Shown: positions 5,753-14,559, counted from the stretch's first letter. The stretch: 23,695 bases of DNA from an uncultured Alphaproteobacteria bacterium (GCA_934254925.1 CAKQMD010000020.1:1-23695); one strand, 5' to 3'. Notes: generated by a model from the sequence alone, not told the origin. Program-made: numbers and translations.

Positions 5753-8446
5753 TCAGATTTCCTCAATGATGTTTAAAAAACTGTCGGCACTGAGAATTTC
5801 CGGCAAAACCATCCCGTCGGGAATCCTCGGGCTGTAGACCACGTAAAACGGCAGTCCTTTGCGGTTGTAGGCCTCCATAAAGGCTAAGATATCCTCGTTA
5901 TAATGATCCCAATCCAAAGAAATAATGCGGATTCGCGGATCCTCAAGCCTTTCTGCCACATATGGTGCATCAAAGACGACGGCGTCGTTATAATGGCAGG
6001 TCAGGCACCAGTCCGCCCCGATCTTGACCAAAACCGTATGTCCGTTGCTGATCTCGCGCCGGATCTCCTCTTGTAAAGCCGTTGCCGTCAGCGCCGTCAA
6101 ATCCGCGGGATCCTGCTTTTGCCTGAAGTGATAAGTCACGTCGCCGAGCGCAATGGCAAAGACCAGCCCGTTAAGCAAAAAAGCCGCTCTTTTAACCTTT
6201 TTAACCAACGCATTGCGGATTTTTCCGTCGCTTTCCTGACGGCACAATTCTTCCTGCAGCGCATGGTTAAAGGCGCAGATTCCCAAAAATAACAGCAGAT
6301 AAAAGCCAAGCCTGAACGCCGCGGCGCTTCCGCTTTGGCCGCCGATCAGGCTGAGCAGCCAGAAAATCGTCAACAGAAGAAGCGCTTGCAGCAACCTTTC
6401 CAGATAAACGTTCCAGCGTCCCGGCGTCGGTACCAGATAGGCCAGTTCGGGGAGAAACGCGACAAGCAGATAAGGCGCCGCCAAGCCCGATGCAACCGCC
6501 GCCATGACCGCCGCAATGTCTGCGGGCGTTCCCGCCAAGGCAAAACCGATGGCCGTACCGAGATAAGGTGCCGTACACGGAGTAGCCAGCAAAACCAGAA
6601 ACAAACCGGTGAGAAAATGTCGCAGTTGCGGAGACGACTTTTGCCTGAGGTCCTTTTCAATCCTGATACCGCCAAAATGAACCCAGCCGCGTATTTCGGC
6701 AAAAAACAATGCAATGACGAAACACATGGCGGTCAAAAAAGCCCCGCTTTGAAACTGTATGCCCCAACCCAGCGAATAACCGGCGATTTTGAGAAGAATA
6801 AGCAAGAGGGCCAAAATGAAGAAACCGCAAAAGATGCCCAAGGCTGAAAACAAGAAGCTCTGCCGGATTCTTTTGGCATCCCGACCGCCAAAATGCGTCA
6901 GAGAGAGCAGTTTTAAGGACAACAGCGGAAACACGCAGGGCATCAGATTGAGCAGCAAACCGCCCGCAAAGGCCAAAAACAGCAATCCGAAAGACAATTG
7001 CCGTGCTTGAAAGTCAAAGGCCGATGGTTCTTGCACCGTCGCTTTGGTTCGGATGGCCGTGCCGTTTTTCAGCGCCGCGGTAATGACAAAGTCCTGCCCG
7101 ACCAAAACGGCGTCGGGATCCTTGACTTCAAATCCGACAACGATTTTACCGTCGTTTACCGCAACATGCGGTCTGTAAAATTCGTGTCCTGCTTCGTCTT
7201 GCACAAAAACTCGAAATTGCGCCGGATTTTCCCGGCTCTCAAAAATCAGCCGCAGCACCTGGTTACCGCTTTGAGGATTGGTGTCGACGGAAATTCCCCG
7301 GAGTTTCAGGCGGGAGTTTTCGGCTTCCGGCAGATTGAGAAAACTTTGCACAACAAAATTGTTGACCGCACTGCGGTAGGGATCCCCGGCTTCTAAAGAC
7401 AGATGTGCCGTCATTTCCCGCAGGGAGCAGCTGTTGTTGCCGCAGAGGGTGAAACGGGTGTCAACCTTGAGGACAACGGGCAGGGAAGGGGCGTCGGCTT
7501 CCACTTTCAGGGGAATGGCAAAATCGCCGCTGTAGCCGCTCAAGTCTTCCAAAAACCCGCTACCGGAAAACCGCAGCGGCACCGGCCATAAAACCTCAAC
7601 GTTCTTAACGTTCTGCGAGGCCGAAAAATCAAAGCTGGGAGCAGGATTCTCTGCCAGCTTTCGATCAGGCATCATATATCCCGGCGCCAGGCTGAAATGC
7701 AAAGCGGCAGAGAATTCCGGCATCCGACCGGTGGTCGTGTTTTCGGCAATCAGCCGCAGGGAGACTTTCTCCGCATCGTTCCAGGAGCCGATGCCGTTGT
7801 TGCCGCTGAGCGGATCGGGCAGGTAATCTCCGTAAAGCATGAATTTTCGGCTGTCAAGCTTAGCCAGGGTTTGTTGCAGGGCTTCCCACTCGCTTTCCGG
7901 AACTTTGGCGAGCAACTCCCTTTCATATTTGGCTTTCAGGGCTTTAAACTCGTCAATGTCGTTGCTGTAGGCCAAAACTTTTTTAAAATCAAGCTTAATC
8001 AGTGGGGTATCGCTTTCCTGATAAGCAACGGGATTATTGTTGTCATAGGCGCTGTCATCAAAAATCAACGGCGCCTGCTGCGGCATCAGATACTCCGTTT
8101 GCAGGTTCAGATATTTAGCATATATCAATCTTGAAAAGAGGACCGTCTTGCGTATATTGTCGGTCCGCTCCGCAACTTCTTCTTCGCTGAGAAAGGGATA
8201 TTTTTTTTTAACTTCGGCACTGAAGTCTTCTTTTATTTTGTCGCTGGGATAAAGGTTATGAAAATAAACGTACATGCCGATAAAGTCATGGATTCCTTCC
8301 AAGACGCTTTTATCGCCGTTTTCGGTAAAAGCCGGGTGAATGTCCTCTTCGACCGTCGGCGCCGCTGCGACCTCTCTGCCGGCCAGAAGGCAGGAAAAAG
8401 ACCATAAAACTAAAGTTAAAAGTTTGAATAAAGAGCTTTTTTGCAT
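5753..8446 (-). CDS. ScsB/DsbD-family transmembrane thiol-disulfide reductase
   Basis: An 897-residue membrane protein that carries electrons from cytoplasmic thioredoxin to the cell envelope. A signal peptide spans about residues 1-29. Residues 30-220 are an extension I cannot assign. Residues 225-475 hold a DsbD alpha-type domain with Cys335 and Cys340 (FTLCGNNSC). The CcdA-like membrane domain (about 484-770) has its redox cysteines in LNLMPCVFPLLSLK (Cys504) and LLATPCTAPYLG (Cys624). The C-terminal periplasmic thioredoxin domain has WCLTC (Cys814, Cys817) and a cis-Pro at GLPFYV (Pro866). All three redox pairs are intact, so it should be functional. The domain order fits ScsB/DsbD-like proteins better than classic DsbD. 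It is longer than usual because of the N-terminal extension. The Shine-Dalgarno is weak. It is divergent from yqgE. Confidence 0.9.
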   Translation of the reverse strand: MQKSSLFKLLTLVLWSFSCLLAGREVAAAPTVEEDIHPAFTENGDKSVLEGIHDFIGMYVYFHNLYPSDKIKEDFSAEVKKKYPFLSEEEVAERTDNIRKTVLFSRLIYAKYLNLQTEYLMPQQAPLIFDDSAYDNNNPVAYQESDTPLIKLDFKKVLAYSNDIDEFKALKAKYERELLAKVPESEWEALQQTLAKLDSRKFMLYGDYLPDPLSGNNGIGSWNDAEKVSLRLIAENTTTGRMPEFSAALHFSLAPGYMMPDRKLAENPAPSFDFSASQNVKNVEVLWPVPLRFSGSGFLEDLSGYSGDFAIPLKVEADAPSLPVVLKVDTRFTLCGNNSCSLREMTAHLSLEAGDPYRSAVNNFVVQSFLNLPEAENSRLKLRGISVDTNPQSGNQVLRLIFESRENPAQFRVFVQDEAGHEFYRPHVAVNDGKIVVGFEVKDPDAVLVGQDFVITAALKNGTAIRTKATVQEPSAFDFQARQLSFGLLFLAFAGGLLLNLMPCVFPLLSLKLLSLTHFGGRDAKRIRQSFLFSALGIFCGFFILALLLILLKIAGYSLGWGIQFQSGAFLTAMCFVIALFFAEIRGWVHFGGIRIEKDLRQKSSPQLRHFLTGLFLVLLATPCTAPYLGTAIGFALAGTPADIAAVMAAVASGLAAPYLLVAFLPELAYLVPTPGRWNVYLERLLQALLLLTIFWLLSLIGGQSGSAAAFRLGFYLLLFLGICAFNHALQEELCRQESDGKIRNALVKKVKRAAFLLNGLVFAIALGDVTYHFRQKQDPADLTALTATALQEEIRREISNGHTVLVKIGADWCLTCHYNDAVVFDAPYVAERLEDPRIRIISLDWDHYNEDILAFMEAYNRKGLPFYVVYSPRIPDGMVLPEILSADSFLNIIEEI

Positions 8447-8474
8447 TTATTTTCACATTTTCTTAAATTAATGA

Positions 8475-8503
8475 TTCAAAGTTAACGTATCTTGTGATAG
8501 AAT
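8475..8503 (+). promoter_or_regulatory. Candidate promoter of yqgE
   Basis: TTCAAA (8475-8480) and TAGAAT (8498-8503) are 17 bases apart. A TGA before the -10 gives an extended -10 element. Transcription would start near 8510, which excludes the upstream GTG at 8508 as the yqgE start. A very similar TGATAGAAT lies upstream of the flagellin gene at 18362. Confidence 0.5.
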
Positions 8504-8537
8504 ACAAGTGTTGTCTATGAAAAGAGGTGGATATTCT

Positions 8538-9107
8538 ATGAATCTCAACGGGAATAATTATTTAACCGGAAAATGCCTGATTTCCATGCCCAATATGGAG
8601 GATGAAAGATTCAGCCATTCCCTGGTCTATATTTGTTCTCATAACCAAGACGGTGCCATGGGATTTGTCGTGAACAAAAAAATCAAGGAATTTTCTTTTT
8701 CGGACCTGGCTAGCCAATTGCCGATCAAAAACCTCAAGCCGCAGACCCCGATAGACCTCTATCAGGGCGGACCGTTTGAAAAAGTCCGCGGCTTTGTCAT
8801 TCATTCGACGGATTATGTCAAGAACGACACACTGGTCATCAGTAACGACATCGCCATTTCTTCTTCCATTGACATCATTACCGACATTGCCTTCGGTATG
8901 GGACCGAAGGAAAATCTCATTGCTCTGGGCTATGCCAGTTGGGGGCCACGGCAATTGGAACAGGAAATCGTCAACAATACCTGGCTGGTCGGCGAACCGA
9001 CGCCGGAGCTGATGTTTAGGACGCAAGATACGCTGAAATGGCAAAAGGCCATTGAGGCTTTGGGAATTGACATCGAACGTCTGTCCAATTATGCCGGTCG
9101 CGCTTAA
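8538..9107 (+). CDS. yqgE: YqgE/AlgH family protein
   Basis: A 189-residue member of the UPF0301 YqgE/AlgH family, close to the 187 residues of E. coli YqgE. Family blocks are LTGKCLISMPNMEDERFSHS, VYICSHNQDGAMGFVVNK, the YQGGPF loop and the ALGYASWGPRQLEQEI segment. The molecular role is unsettled; AlgH was first described as an alginate regulator in Pseudomonas. The frame is open from GTG 8508 and ATG 8517, but ATG 8538 is chosen: AGAGGTGG sits seven bases upstream, homologs begin here, and the predicted transcription start falls at about 8510. It converges on hpnE with a 27-base gap and no obvious terminator. Confidence 0.93.
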   Translation: MNLNGNNYLTGKCLISMPNMEDERFSHSLVYICSHNQDGAMGFVVNKKIKEFSFSDLASQLPIKNLKPQTPIDLYQGGPFEKVRGFVIHSTDYVKNDTLVISNDIAISSSIDIITDIAFGMGPKENLIALGYASWGPRQLEQEIVNNTWLVGEPTPELMFRTQDTLKWQKAIEALGIDIERLSNYAGRA

Positions 9108-9134
9108 GACTGACGTTTACTTTTTATGACAAAT

Positions 9135-10184
9135 TCAAACCCGCCGCGCCGAACGCAGGGCTGCCTCAATGCAGGCGGGAAAATTCGTTTCCGTCCAGTC
9201 GCCGATGATTTTCAGATTTTTGAGCGGCAAGCCGGCGGCAGCGCCGCGGTTGCGGTTATTGGCTTCGTCTTGACGGATGGTGGCGCGCTTGTGGCGAATA
9301 ACCCGATATTTGGGCATAAAAGCCGGAACCATCCCTCGGATTTTTCCGAGTTCAAGCCAGGTCCGACGAGCCAATTCGTCTTTGTCTTTGGGCAGAAAAG
9401 CCGAATTTGAGACGGTTACGGAAACAATGTTGCCGTTGACAAAGACCCAGTCGGCCATCCCGCCGCGCAATCCCAAAAATTTGTTGTTTCCCGGCAGGTA
9501 AAGCGGTTGAGAGGTCAAATAAAAAATATTGGTAATTTCGTTAAATTCATAAGCCGGCAGGGAGAACAAGCGGGCGGCATTATGCGCGTCAACCGCCGAA
9601 ATGACTTGATCTTCCTTACCGAGCTCGACGCGCCGGCCGCGGTTAAACACCAAAGCATTGACGCGTTGATTGCTTTGTTCTGCGGCTTTGAGTGTCCAGC
9701 CGAAATAGATTTCGTCGGCATAACGCAGCAGGGGCATGATCAGTTTTTGGCTCAGGTCCCCGCGGGAATAATAGATTTTGCGTTTCCCCGGCGTAAAGGG
9801 AAAAAGCTTTCTCCATAAAGTGCGTTTGATCGACGGCGCCGTTTGCTGCGGATCGGTATTGGAAGCAGCCTTGACGATCTCCGCGCCGAATTTCCAAACC
9901 TGTCGGCTGAGCTTTTGCTTCTCAAGGTCGTAAAAGGTGCATTTTTTGTGAAAATCTTCGGCTTTCAAGCGGCTACAGGCTAAAGGATTGGCACCGAGGA
10001 TCACATGCGTGGCGTTGTCGATTTCCACGCCCAGTCGCCGATCGTAAAAACTGAAAATCCGTCCGCCGGGATGATTGGCCGCTTCATAGATCACGACCTT
10101 GCAGCCGGGATGCTGCAGTTTAAGCCTCTGCGCGGCAGCAAGGCCGGAAATCCCGGCGCCGATAATGTGATAAGTCATCCCCAT
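9135..10184 (-). CDS. hpnE: HpnE, squalene-forming FAD oxidoreductase (shortened)
   Basis: A 349-residue flavin amine-oxidase-fold protein of the HpnE type. In the three-step bacterial route, HpnE reduces hydroxysqualene, made by HpnC, to squalene. The dinucleotide fold is HIIGAGISGLAAA at residues 6-18, followed by YEAANHPGGR. The C-terminal FAD motif IIGDWTETNFPACIEAALRS is typical. Family members I recall are about 410-430 residues. Here the segment between FYDLEKQKLS (about 84-93) and the helix VWKFGAEIVKAASNT (about 95-109) appears to lack about 65 residues. The frame is open throughout, so this is an in-frame shortening and not a frameshift. The ATG overlaps the hpnD stop by one base (TAATG), indicating coupling; a second ATG at 10178 is possible. 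Confidence 0.85.
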   Translation of the reverse strand: MGMTYHIIGAGISGLAAAQRLKLQHPGCKVVIYEAANHPGGRIFSFYDRRLGVEIDNATHVILGANPLACSRLKAEDFHKKCTFYDLEKQKLSRQVWKFGAEIVKAASNTDPQQTAPSIKRTLWRKLFPFTPGKRKIYYSRGDLSQKLIMPLLRYADEIYFGWTLKAAEQSNQRVNALVFNRGRRVELGKEDQVISAVDAHNAARLFSLPAYEFNEITNIFYLTSQPLYLPGNNKFLGLRGGMADWVFVNGNIVSVTVSNSAFLPKDKDELARRTWLELGKIRGMVPAFMPKYRVIRHKRATIRQDEANNRNRGAAAGLPLKNLKIIGDWTETNFPACIEAALRSARRV

Positions 10185-11014
10185 TAGCTTAAGAAAGCCC
10201 TTAATGCTAGCGTTAATTTGGTAAATTTGCTCAGATGCGGCTTAGGCGAAATGATTTCCCAACCGCGTTTTTGCATCAGGTCAAAATATCTTTTGTAAAT
10301 GTTAAGGATAGCTTTAACCGGGCGCATGGTCTTTTTGTCAAGTCGTTTCATCAATTCACAGGCTTGATCAAAGTTTTCAACGGCCATTCGCGCCAGTTCC
10401 TCTCGGGCGATAGCCAAATTTTTATCCACGACGACCGTTTGCGGATCATTGGAGGCAATGTCGGCTTTGTCAAGAAACTCCCGGGGAATGTACAGGCGAT
10501 TGACGGCCGCGTCCTCCTTGATATCGCGCAAAACATTGGTAATCTGCAAAGCTGTACCGAGGGAAGTCGACAAAGCTTTGATCAGAGCCTCGTCTTCACA
10601 GCCGAAAATCCGCAAGGACAAGCTTCCGGGAACGCCGGCCACGCCGCGGCAATATTTTTTGAATTCTTCGAGACTTGGCGCTTGTATCGGATTGGGAATG
10701 TCTTTGGCAATGCTTTCGATCAGGTCGATAAACTCTTCTTTGGGCAGTTTGAAACGCATGCAGTTTTTATAAATCTTGCGGCCGATTTCTGTTGCCGGGG
10801 TTTTCTTGTCATAAATGTTGTCGATTTCTTCGCGCCAAGCTTGAATCAATTCAATTTTGTCGGCCATGTCTGCGTCGCCGTCAACAATGTCGTCGATGTG
10901 GCGGCAAAAGGCATAAATGGTATACATGGCGTTTCGCCTTGCCGGCGGCAGCAAACGCATGCTCCAAAAAAAGGACGTTCCTGATTTTTTGACAATTTTT
11001 TTAATACTGTTCAT
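10184..11014 (-). CDS. hpnD: Presqualene diphosphate synthase HpnD
   Basis: A 276-residue trans-isoprenyl diphosphate synthase of the squalene/phytoene synthase family. HpnD joins two farnesyl diphosphates to presqualene diphosphate, the first step of the HpnCDE route. The first metal-binding motif is DDIVD at residues 41-45. The second is NVLRDIKED at 160-168 with Asp164 and Asp168. YAFCRHIDDIVD and RLYIPREFL are signature blocks. Length agrees with the family. It lies 12 bases downstream of hpnC and overlaps hpnE by one base. The start is ATG 11014 with a weak GAAAG about 11 bases upstream. Confidence 0.93.
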   Translation of the reverse strand: MNSIKKIVKKSGTSFFWSMRLLPPARRNAMYTIYAFCRHIDDIVDGDADMADKIELIQAWREEIDNIYDKKTPATEIGRKIYKNCMRFKLPKEEFIDLIESIAKDIPNPIQAPSLEEFKKYCRGVAGVPGSLSLRIFGCEDEALIKALSTSLGTALQITNVLRDIKEDAAVNRLYIPREFLDKADIASNDPQTVVVDKNLAIAREELARMAVENFDQACELMKRLDKKTMRPVKAILNIYKRYFDLMQKRGWEIISPKPHLSKFTKLTLALRAFLS

Positions 11015-11026
11015 ATTGCGTGCTTT

Positions 11027-11890
11027 CTATAGTCGTCCGTAAGGCAAAGTTTTCCTTCTTGTAAAAATCGCTCGCGCCGTTCCTCTGCAACAGGCCCGGA
11101 TCCAATCCCAAGCGTTAAGGCGGATCTGCTTACATAAAACATCACCTTTAATAATCTTTTTTAGCATAATATTGGTTAAAGAAAGGATAACGCAAACCTC
11201 CGCCCGCAATCCGAAATTGCGGATAATTTGCGGCAGAACGGCTCCGTCTTGCAACAAGCCGCGGATTCTTTCACCGCAGTCGCGAATCAGTGCCTTAAGC
11301 GCAGGGGAGGATTTTTTGCCTTTCAGCTCCTGCGATTTGACACCATATTTGCGCAACAGTTCTTCCGGCAGATAAATGCGGTTTTGCACCGTGGCGTCAT
11401 ATCTTAGGTCCTGCAGATGGTTGATGATCTGCAAAGCGACGCAAATGGCCGCTGCCGGTTGATAAGTGGAAGGATTTTCGTCATGCAGCGCCAGCATAAA
11501 GCGACCGACCGGCGCCGCGGAATAACGGCAATATTCAACCAATTGCCCCCAGGTTTTGTAATCAAACCCCAGCGCGTCTTGTCGAAAAGCCGCCAGCAGG
11601 TCCGTTGCCAGAGAATAGGCCAGGTTTTCACGGATAAAAATTTGCCTCAGCTTTTGAGCGAAGGCGTAATCTTTTCCCTGATAATTTTTGTCTTCTCCGA
11701 GAAATATATCCTCGATTTTATGCAAAGCTTCAAGTTTTTCGGCGCTGGTAAGCGTCGGAGCGTCAGCGATGTCGTCGCAACGGCGGGCAAATTGATAATA
11801 AGCCGCCACGATCGGACGCAAAGACTTTTTGATGAGCAGAGAACCGACGGGAAAATTTTCCTCGCGGGCGGTTTTAGCGCGAACTTGCAT
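11027..11890 (-). CDS. hpnC: Hydroxysqualene synthase HpnC
   Basis: A 287-residue squalene/phytoene-synthase-fold enzyme. HpnC converts presqualene diphosphate to hydroxysqualene. It begins AKTAREENFPVGSLLI, the common HpnC N-terminal block. The Asp-rich motifs are CDDIAD (Asp39, Asp40, Asp43) and NHLQDLRYD (Asn157, Asp161, Asp165), followed by NRIYLPEELL. The frame extends 32 codons further upstream inside trmFO, but ATG 11890 is chosen because GGAGGAAAG lies six bases before it and the upstream residues resemble no family member. The first 17 bases overlap the 3' end of trmFO, so translation is likely coupled. The C-terminal 30 residues are basic and Arg/Trp/Cys rich. Confidence 0.92.
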   Translation of the reverse strand: MQVRAKTAREENFPVGSLLIKKSLRPIVAAYYQFARRCDDIADAPTLTSAEKLEALHKIEDIFLGEDKNYQGKDYAFAQKLRQIFIRENLAYSLATDLLAAFRQDALGFDYKTWGQLVEYCRYSAAPVGRFMLALHDENPSTYQPAAAICVALQIINHLQDLRYDATVQNRIYLPEELLRKYGVKSQELKGKKSSPALKALIRDCGERIRGLLQDGAVLPQIIRNFGLRAEVCVILSLTNIMLKKIIKGDVLCKQIRLNAWDWIRACCRGTARAIFTRRKTLPYGRL

Positions 11891-13235
11891 TGTCGCTTTC
11901 CTCCAACCAGCGGTCCAAATCCTGCAAAGCGCGGTGACAGTAGAGCTCTTTGCGTTCCATGCCTTTGATCTTGCGAAACTTCCCATTGGCCGTCTGCTCG
12001 CCGCTGATGGTCGGAAAAAGGCCGAAATTGACGTTCATCGGCTGAAAGTCTTCCGCATTTGTCGTATCGCGCAAATGCCGAAGCATGGCACCGATGGCCG
12101 TCGTTTCCGGCAGAGGAAGGCAAGGGAGTCCTTTAGCTTCGGCTGCGGCGAAATAGCCGGCGGCCCAACCCACCGCAGCTGATTCGACATAACCTTCGCA
12201 ACCGGTGATTTGGCCCGCAAAACGCAGATGCGGCTGCGTTTTCAGGCGCAAAGAAGCATCCAGCAGCAGCGGACTTTTGATGAACGTGTTTTTATGAATG
12301 CCGCCGAGGCGGGCAAACTCGGCCTGTTCCAACCCCGGGATCATTCTGAAAATGCGTTGCTGCTCACCATATTTCATTTTGGTCTGAAAACCCACCATGT
12401 TGCGCAAGGTGTCTTCGGCGTTGTCCTGGCGTAGTTGCACCACCGCATAAGGTTTTTTCTCCGGCTGATGCGGATTCGTCAGACCGATCGGTTTCATCGG
12501 ACCGAAAGCCAGAGTGTCGCGGCCGCGTTCGGCCATGATTTCTATCGGTAGGCAACCGTCAAAATAAGCACTTTTTTCAAAGTCGTGAAAGTCGACCTTT
12601 TCGGCTTTGAGCAGTTCGTCGACAAAGCCTTCGTATTCCTCCCGGTCCAACGGACAATTAATGTAGTCGAACTTGTCTCCCTTGTCGTAGCGGGATTGGT
12701 ACCAGGCTTTGGAAAAGTCAATGCTGTCTTTGTAAACGACCGGCGCAATGGCGTCGTAAAAAGAAAGGGACTGTTGTTCGACTTTGTTCAGAATGTCATC
12801 AATCAATGCTTGGGAGGTGAGGGGGCCGGTGGCGATAATCCAGGATCCTTCTTCCGGCAAACGGGTGATTTCTTCTTCCGCAATGCTGATCAGCGGATGC
12901 TTCTTCAGTCGGTTTGTAACCAAGGCGGAAAATCCTTCGCGGTCCACGGCCAGGGCTCCTCCGGCGGGAACTCTTGTGGCGTCGGCGCAGGCCATGATCA
13001 GCGAACCGGCACGGCGCATTTCTTCATGCAGCAGTCCCACGGCGTTGTGTGCACAGTCGTCGCTGCGCAGAGAGTTGGAACAAACCAGTTCCGCCAGATG
13101 GGGCGATTTGTGCGCAGGGGAATATTTTTTCGGCTTCATTTCGTGAATAACCGCCGGGACGCCGCGACGTGCCAGCTGCCAAGCCGCTTCCGATCCTGCC
13201 AACCCGCCGCCGGCAATGTGTATTGTCTCAGTCAT
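11874..13235 (-). CDS. trmFO: tRNA m5U54 methyltransferase TrmFO
   Basis: A 453-residue flavoprotein that methylates U54 in the T-loop of tRNAs using methylenetetrahydrofolate and FADH2. The FAD-binding motif is IHIAGGGLAGSEAAWQLA near residues 5-22. Two conserved cysteines are visible: Cys52 in ELVCSNSLRSDD and the catalytic Cys228 in YFDGCLPIEIMAERG. The C-terminal block includes FAGQITGCEGYVESAA and MNVNFGLFP. Length is normal. It is the first gene of the minus-strand run trmFO-hpnC-hpnD-hpnE, with a good promoter candidate upstream. Start: ATG 13235 with GGAAAG upstream. No functional tie between tRNA methylation and squalene synthesis is known to me; the shared operon may be incidental. 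Confidence 0.96.
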   Translation of the reverse strand: MTETIHIAGGGLAGSEAAWQLARRGVPAVIHEMKPKKYSPAHKSPHLAELVCSNSLRSDDCAHNAVGLLHEEMRRAGSLIMACADATRVPAGGALAVDREGFSALVTNRLKKHPLISIAEEEITRLPEEGSWIIATGPLTSQALIDDILNKVEQQSLSFYDAIAPVVYKDSIDFSKAWYQSRYDKGDKFDYINCPLDREEYEGFVDELLKAEKVDFHDFEKSAYFDGCLPIEIMAERGRDTLAFGPMKPIGLTNPHQPEKKPYAVVQLRQDNAEDTLRNMVGFQTKMKYGEQQRIFRMIPGLEQAEFARLGGIHKNTFIKSPLLLDASLRLKTQPHLRFAGQITGCEGYVESAAVGWAAGYFAAAEAKGLPCLPLPETTAIGAMLRHLRDTTNAEDFQPMNVNFGLFPTISGEQTANGKFRKIKGMERKELYCHRALQDLDRWLEESDNASSR

Positions 13236-13264
13236 TTTTGCTTTCCGTTTGTTTCTTTGCTCTC

Positions 13265-13293
13265 TTTATAAGATTTTCCCCGCAGCTTGTAAA
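13265..13293 (-). promoter_or_regulatory. Candidate promoter of trmFO-hpnCDE operon
   Basis: On the minus strand, TTTACA (13293-13288) and TATAAA (13270-13265) are separated by exactly 17 bases. Each matches five of six consensus positions, and they lie 30 bases upstream of the trmFO ATG. This is one of the better promoter matches in the window. Confidence 0.55.
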
Positions 13294-13325
13294 CACAAAA
13301 GTTATTTGATAAGTTCGCCTAATTA

Positions 13326-13353
13326 TTTGCTATCCGAAAGAGAATGTTATACA
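13326..13353 (+). promoter_or_regulatory. Candidate extended -10 promoter for the 13393 gene cluster
   Basis: TATACA (13348-13353) is preceded by TGT, an extended -10. The -35 region (tttgct at 13326-13331) is poor. It lies 40 bases upstream of ATG 13393 and could drive the whole secreted protein-chpT-regulator-cheR run. Confidence 0.3.
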
Positions 13354-13392
13354 CTCCAAGCAAGACTAATTGTGCGATTCTTAAGGACAGTC

Positions 13393-14559
13393 ATGAAAAA
13401 ACTGCTTCTGACATTGATAACCCTGTTTCTTTTGCCGGTCGACGTCCGTTCTGATCAGGAGTTTGATCCTTTCATGTTCAGCGATAATCCGGGGATGGAA
13501 AGTGGCGGCGCCTCTTGGGGCAATACTTCCGTTTTATCGGCGGAAGACGGAGCGCAGACCAATATCACGTCTGAAGACATGATCTTTCCCGATCAGGATC
13601 CCGAAACCGCGGTCTATGTCCCCGAGGCGGAAAATGCCGCTCCGGCGAGCTCGGAGGCCGTCAGTGCATCTTCGGCGACAGCGAAGGCTTTGCCAGAGGA
13701 AAACGCGACGAAAAACGATACCGGCGTTCAGGTGCAAAACGTCGGCGCTCCGACGGAATTACTGACCGATTCTTTCAAGCGGGAGACCCCGCCGCCTCCT
13801 CCTTCTGAAAATCCCACTTGGGTCGACAAACTCACGTCAAGCAATCCTTTGGAGGTCATCAAAGAGGTTGTTCCTTCTTCCTCACCTAAAAAAGACGAAA
13901 CGAATGGAGATGCCGCTTTGGAAAAAATGGTGGAAAACGCCAAAAAAAGCAGCCGGCGCTCCAACGCCTCGGTTTTTGACATCGCCGGCGTCATGCTGCG
14001 CATGTCGGTGCCGCAGGTTGAAACCGCGTTAAAAAACCGCGGTTTCAAAAAAATTATGCAAAAATATCAGATTCCCAATTTTATCAAATGGCGCAATGAG
14101 GAAAAGTGTCGTACTTCTGGAGTAGTCGGCTATGAAAGAACGGAAGCCTGCGTTGTTGAGATGGCCAAAAAAAATAATCATCAATATATAGACAGTATCA
14201 AATTTGCCAAATATGACACGCAGGAAGAAATAGAAATCAGCTTTACCAGCAATTTTACGGAAAACAAAGCCTATAAAATCGTCTATAAGTCTCTGACGCC
14301 GCGTATTACCGGAAACAGCCCGAAGGCAGTCTATCTGCGCAATATCAAGATTTATGATTTCTGGAAAGTGGTTAATCAAAAATACGGCACGCCAGACAAC
14401 AAGACGGACGTCACCTGGGGACTTGGCGGAAACAAGCCTTTCCTTAAGGCGGAAACCGGCTATCTCAAGCTGGAAGACCCTATGTTGCGAGAGTTGGACT
14501 ATACGCGGATGTCTCGCGAGGACCAGCGTTATATGAATACCAATATGTATAATTTTTAA
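13393..14559 (+). CDS. Secreted protein of unknown function
   Basis: A 388-residue exported protein that I do not recognise as a whole. Residues 1-20 (MKKLLLTLITLFLLPVDVRS) form a signal peptide with no lipobox. Residues 21-190 are low-complexity, rich in Ser, Ala, Pro, Glu and Asp, with PPPPP at 133-137. From about 192 a folded part begins with NASVFDIAGVMLRMSVPQVETALKNRGF split over 191-218; this resembles the short "LGMS..EV..AL..RGF" module found in many proteobacterial envelope proteins. Cys239 and Cys253 could form a disulfide. The frame is open 59 codons further upstream, but ATG 13393 is chosen for AAGGACA and the signal peptide. It sits 20 bases before chpT on the same strand, so it may be co-transcribed with the signalling genes. 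Confidence 0.8.
   Translation: MKKLLLTLITLFLLPVDVRSDQEFDPFMFSDNPGMESGGASWGNTSVLSAEDGAQTNITSEDMIFPDQDPETAVYVPEAENAAPASSEAVSASSATAKALPEENATKNDTGVQVQNVGAPTELLTDSFKRETPPPPPSENPTWVDKLTSSNPLEVIKEVVPSSSPKKDETNGDAALEKMVENAKKSSRRSNASVFDIAGVMLRMSVPQVETALKNRGFKKIMQKYQIPNFIKWRNEEKCRTSGVVGYERTEACVVEMAKKNNHQYIDSIKFAKYDTQEEIEISFTSNFTENKAYKIVYKSLTPRITGNSPKAVYLRNIKIYDFWKVVNQKYGTPDNKTDVTWGLGGNKPFLKAETGYLKLEDPMLRELDYTRMSREDQRYMNTNMYNF

Noticed and set aside
10235..10984. A 249-codon plus-strand open frame opposite hpnD
   Set aside because: It is antisense to a well-supported presqualene diphosphate synthase with intact motifs; no ribosome binding site or domain supports it.
12585..13271. A 228-codon plus-strand open frame opposite trmFO
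   Set aside because: Antisense shadow of a clear TrmFO; its end runs through the trmFO promoter.
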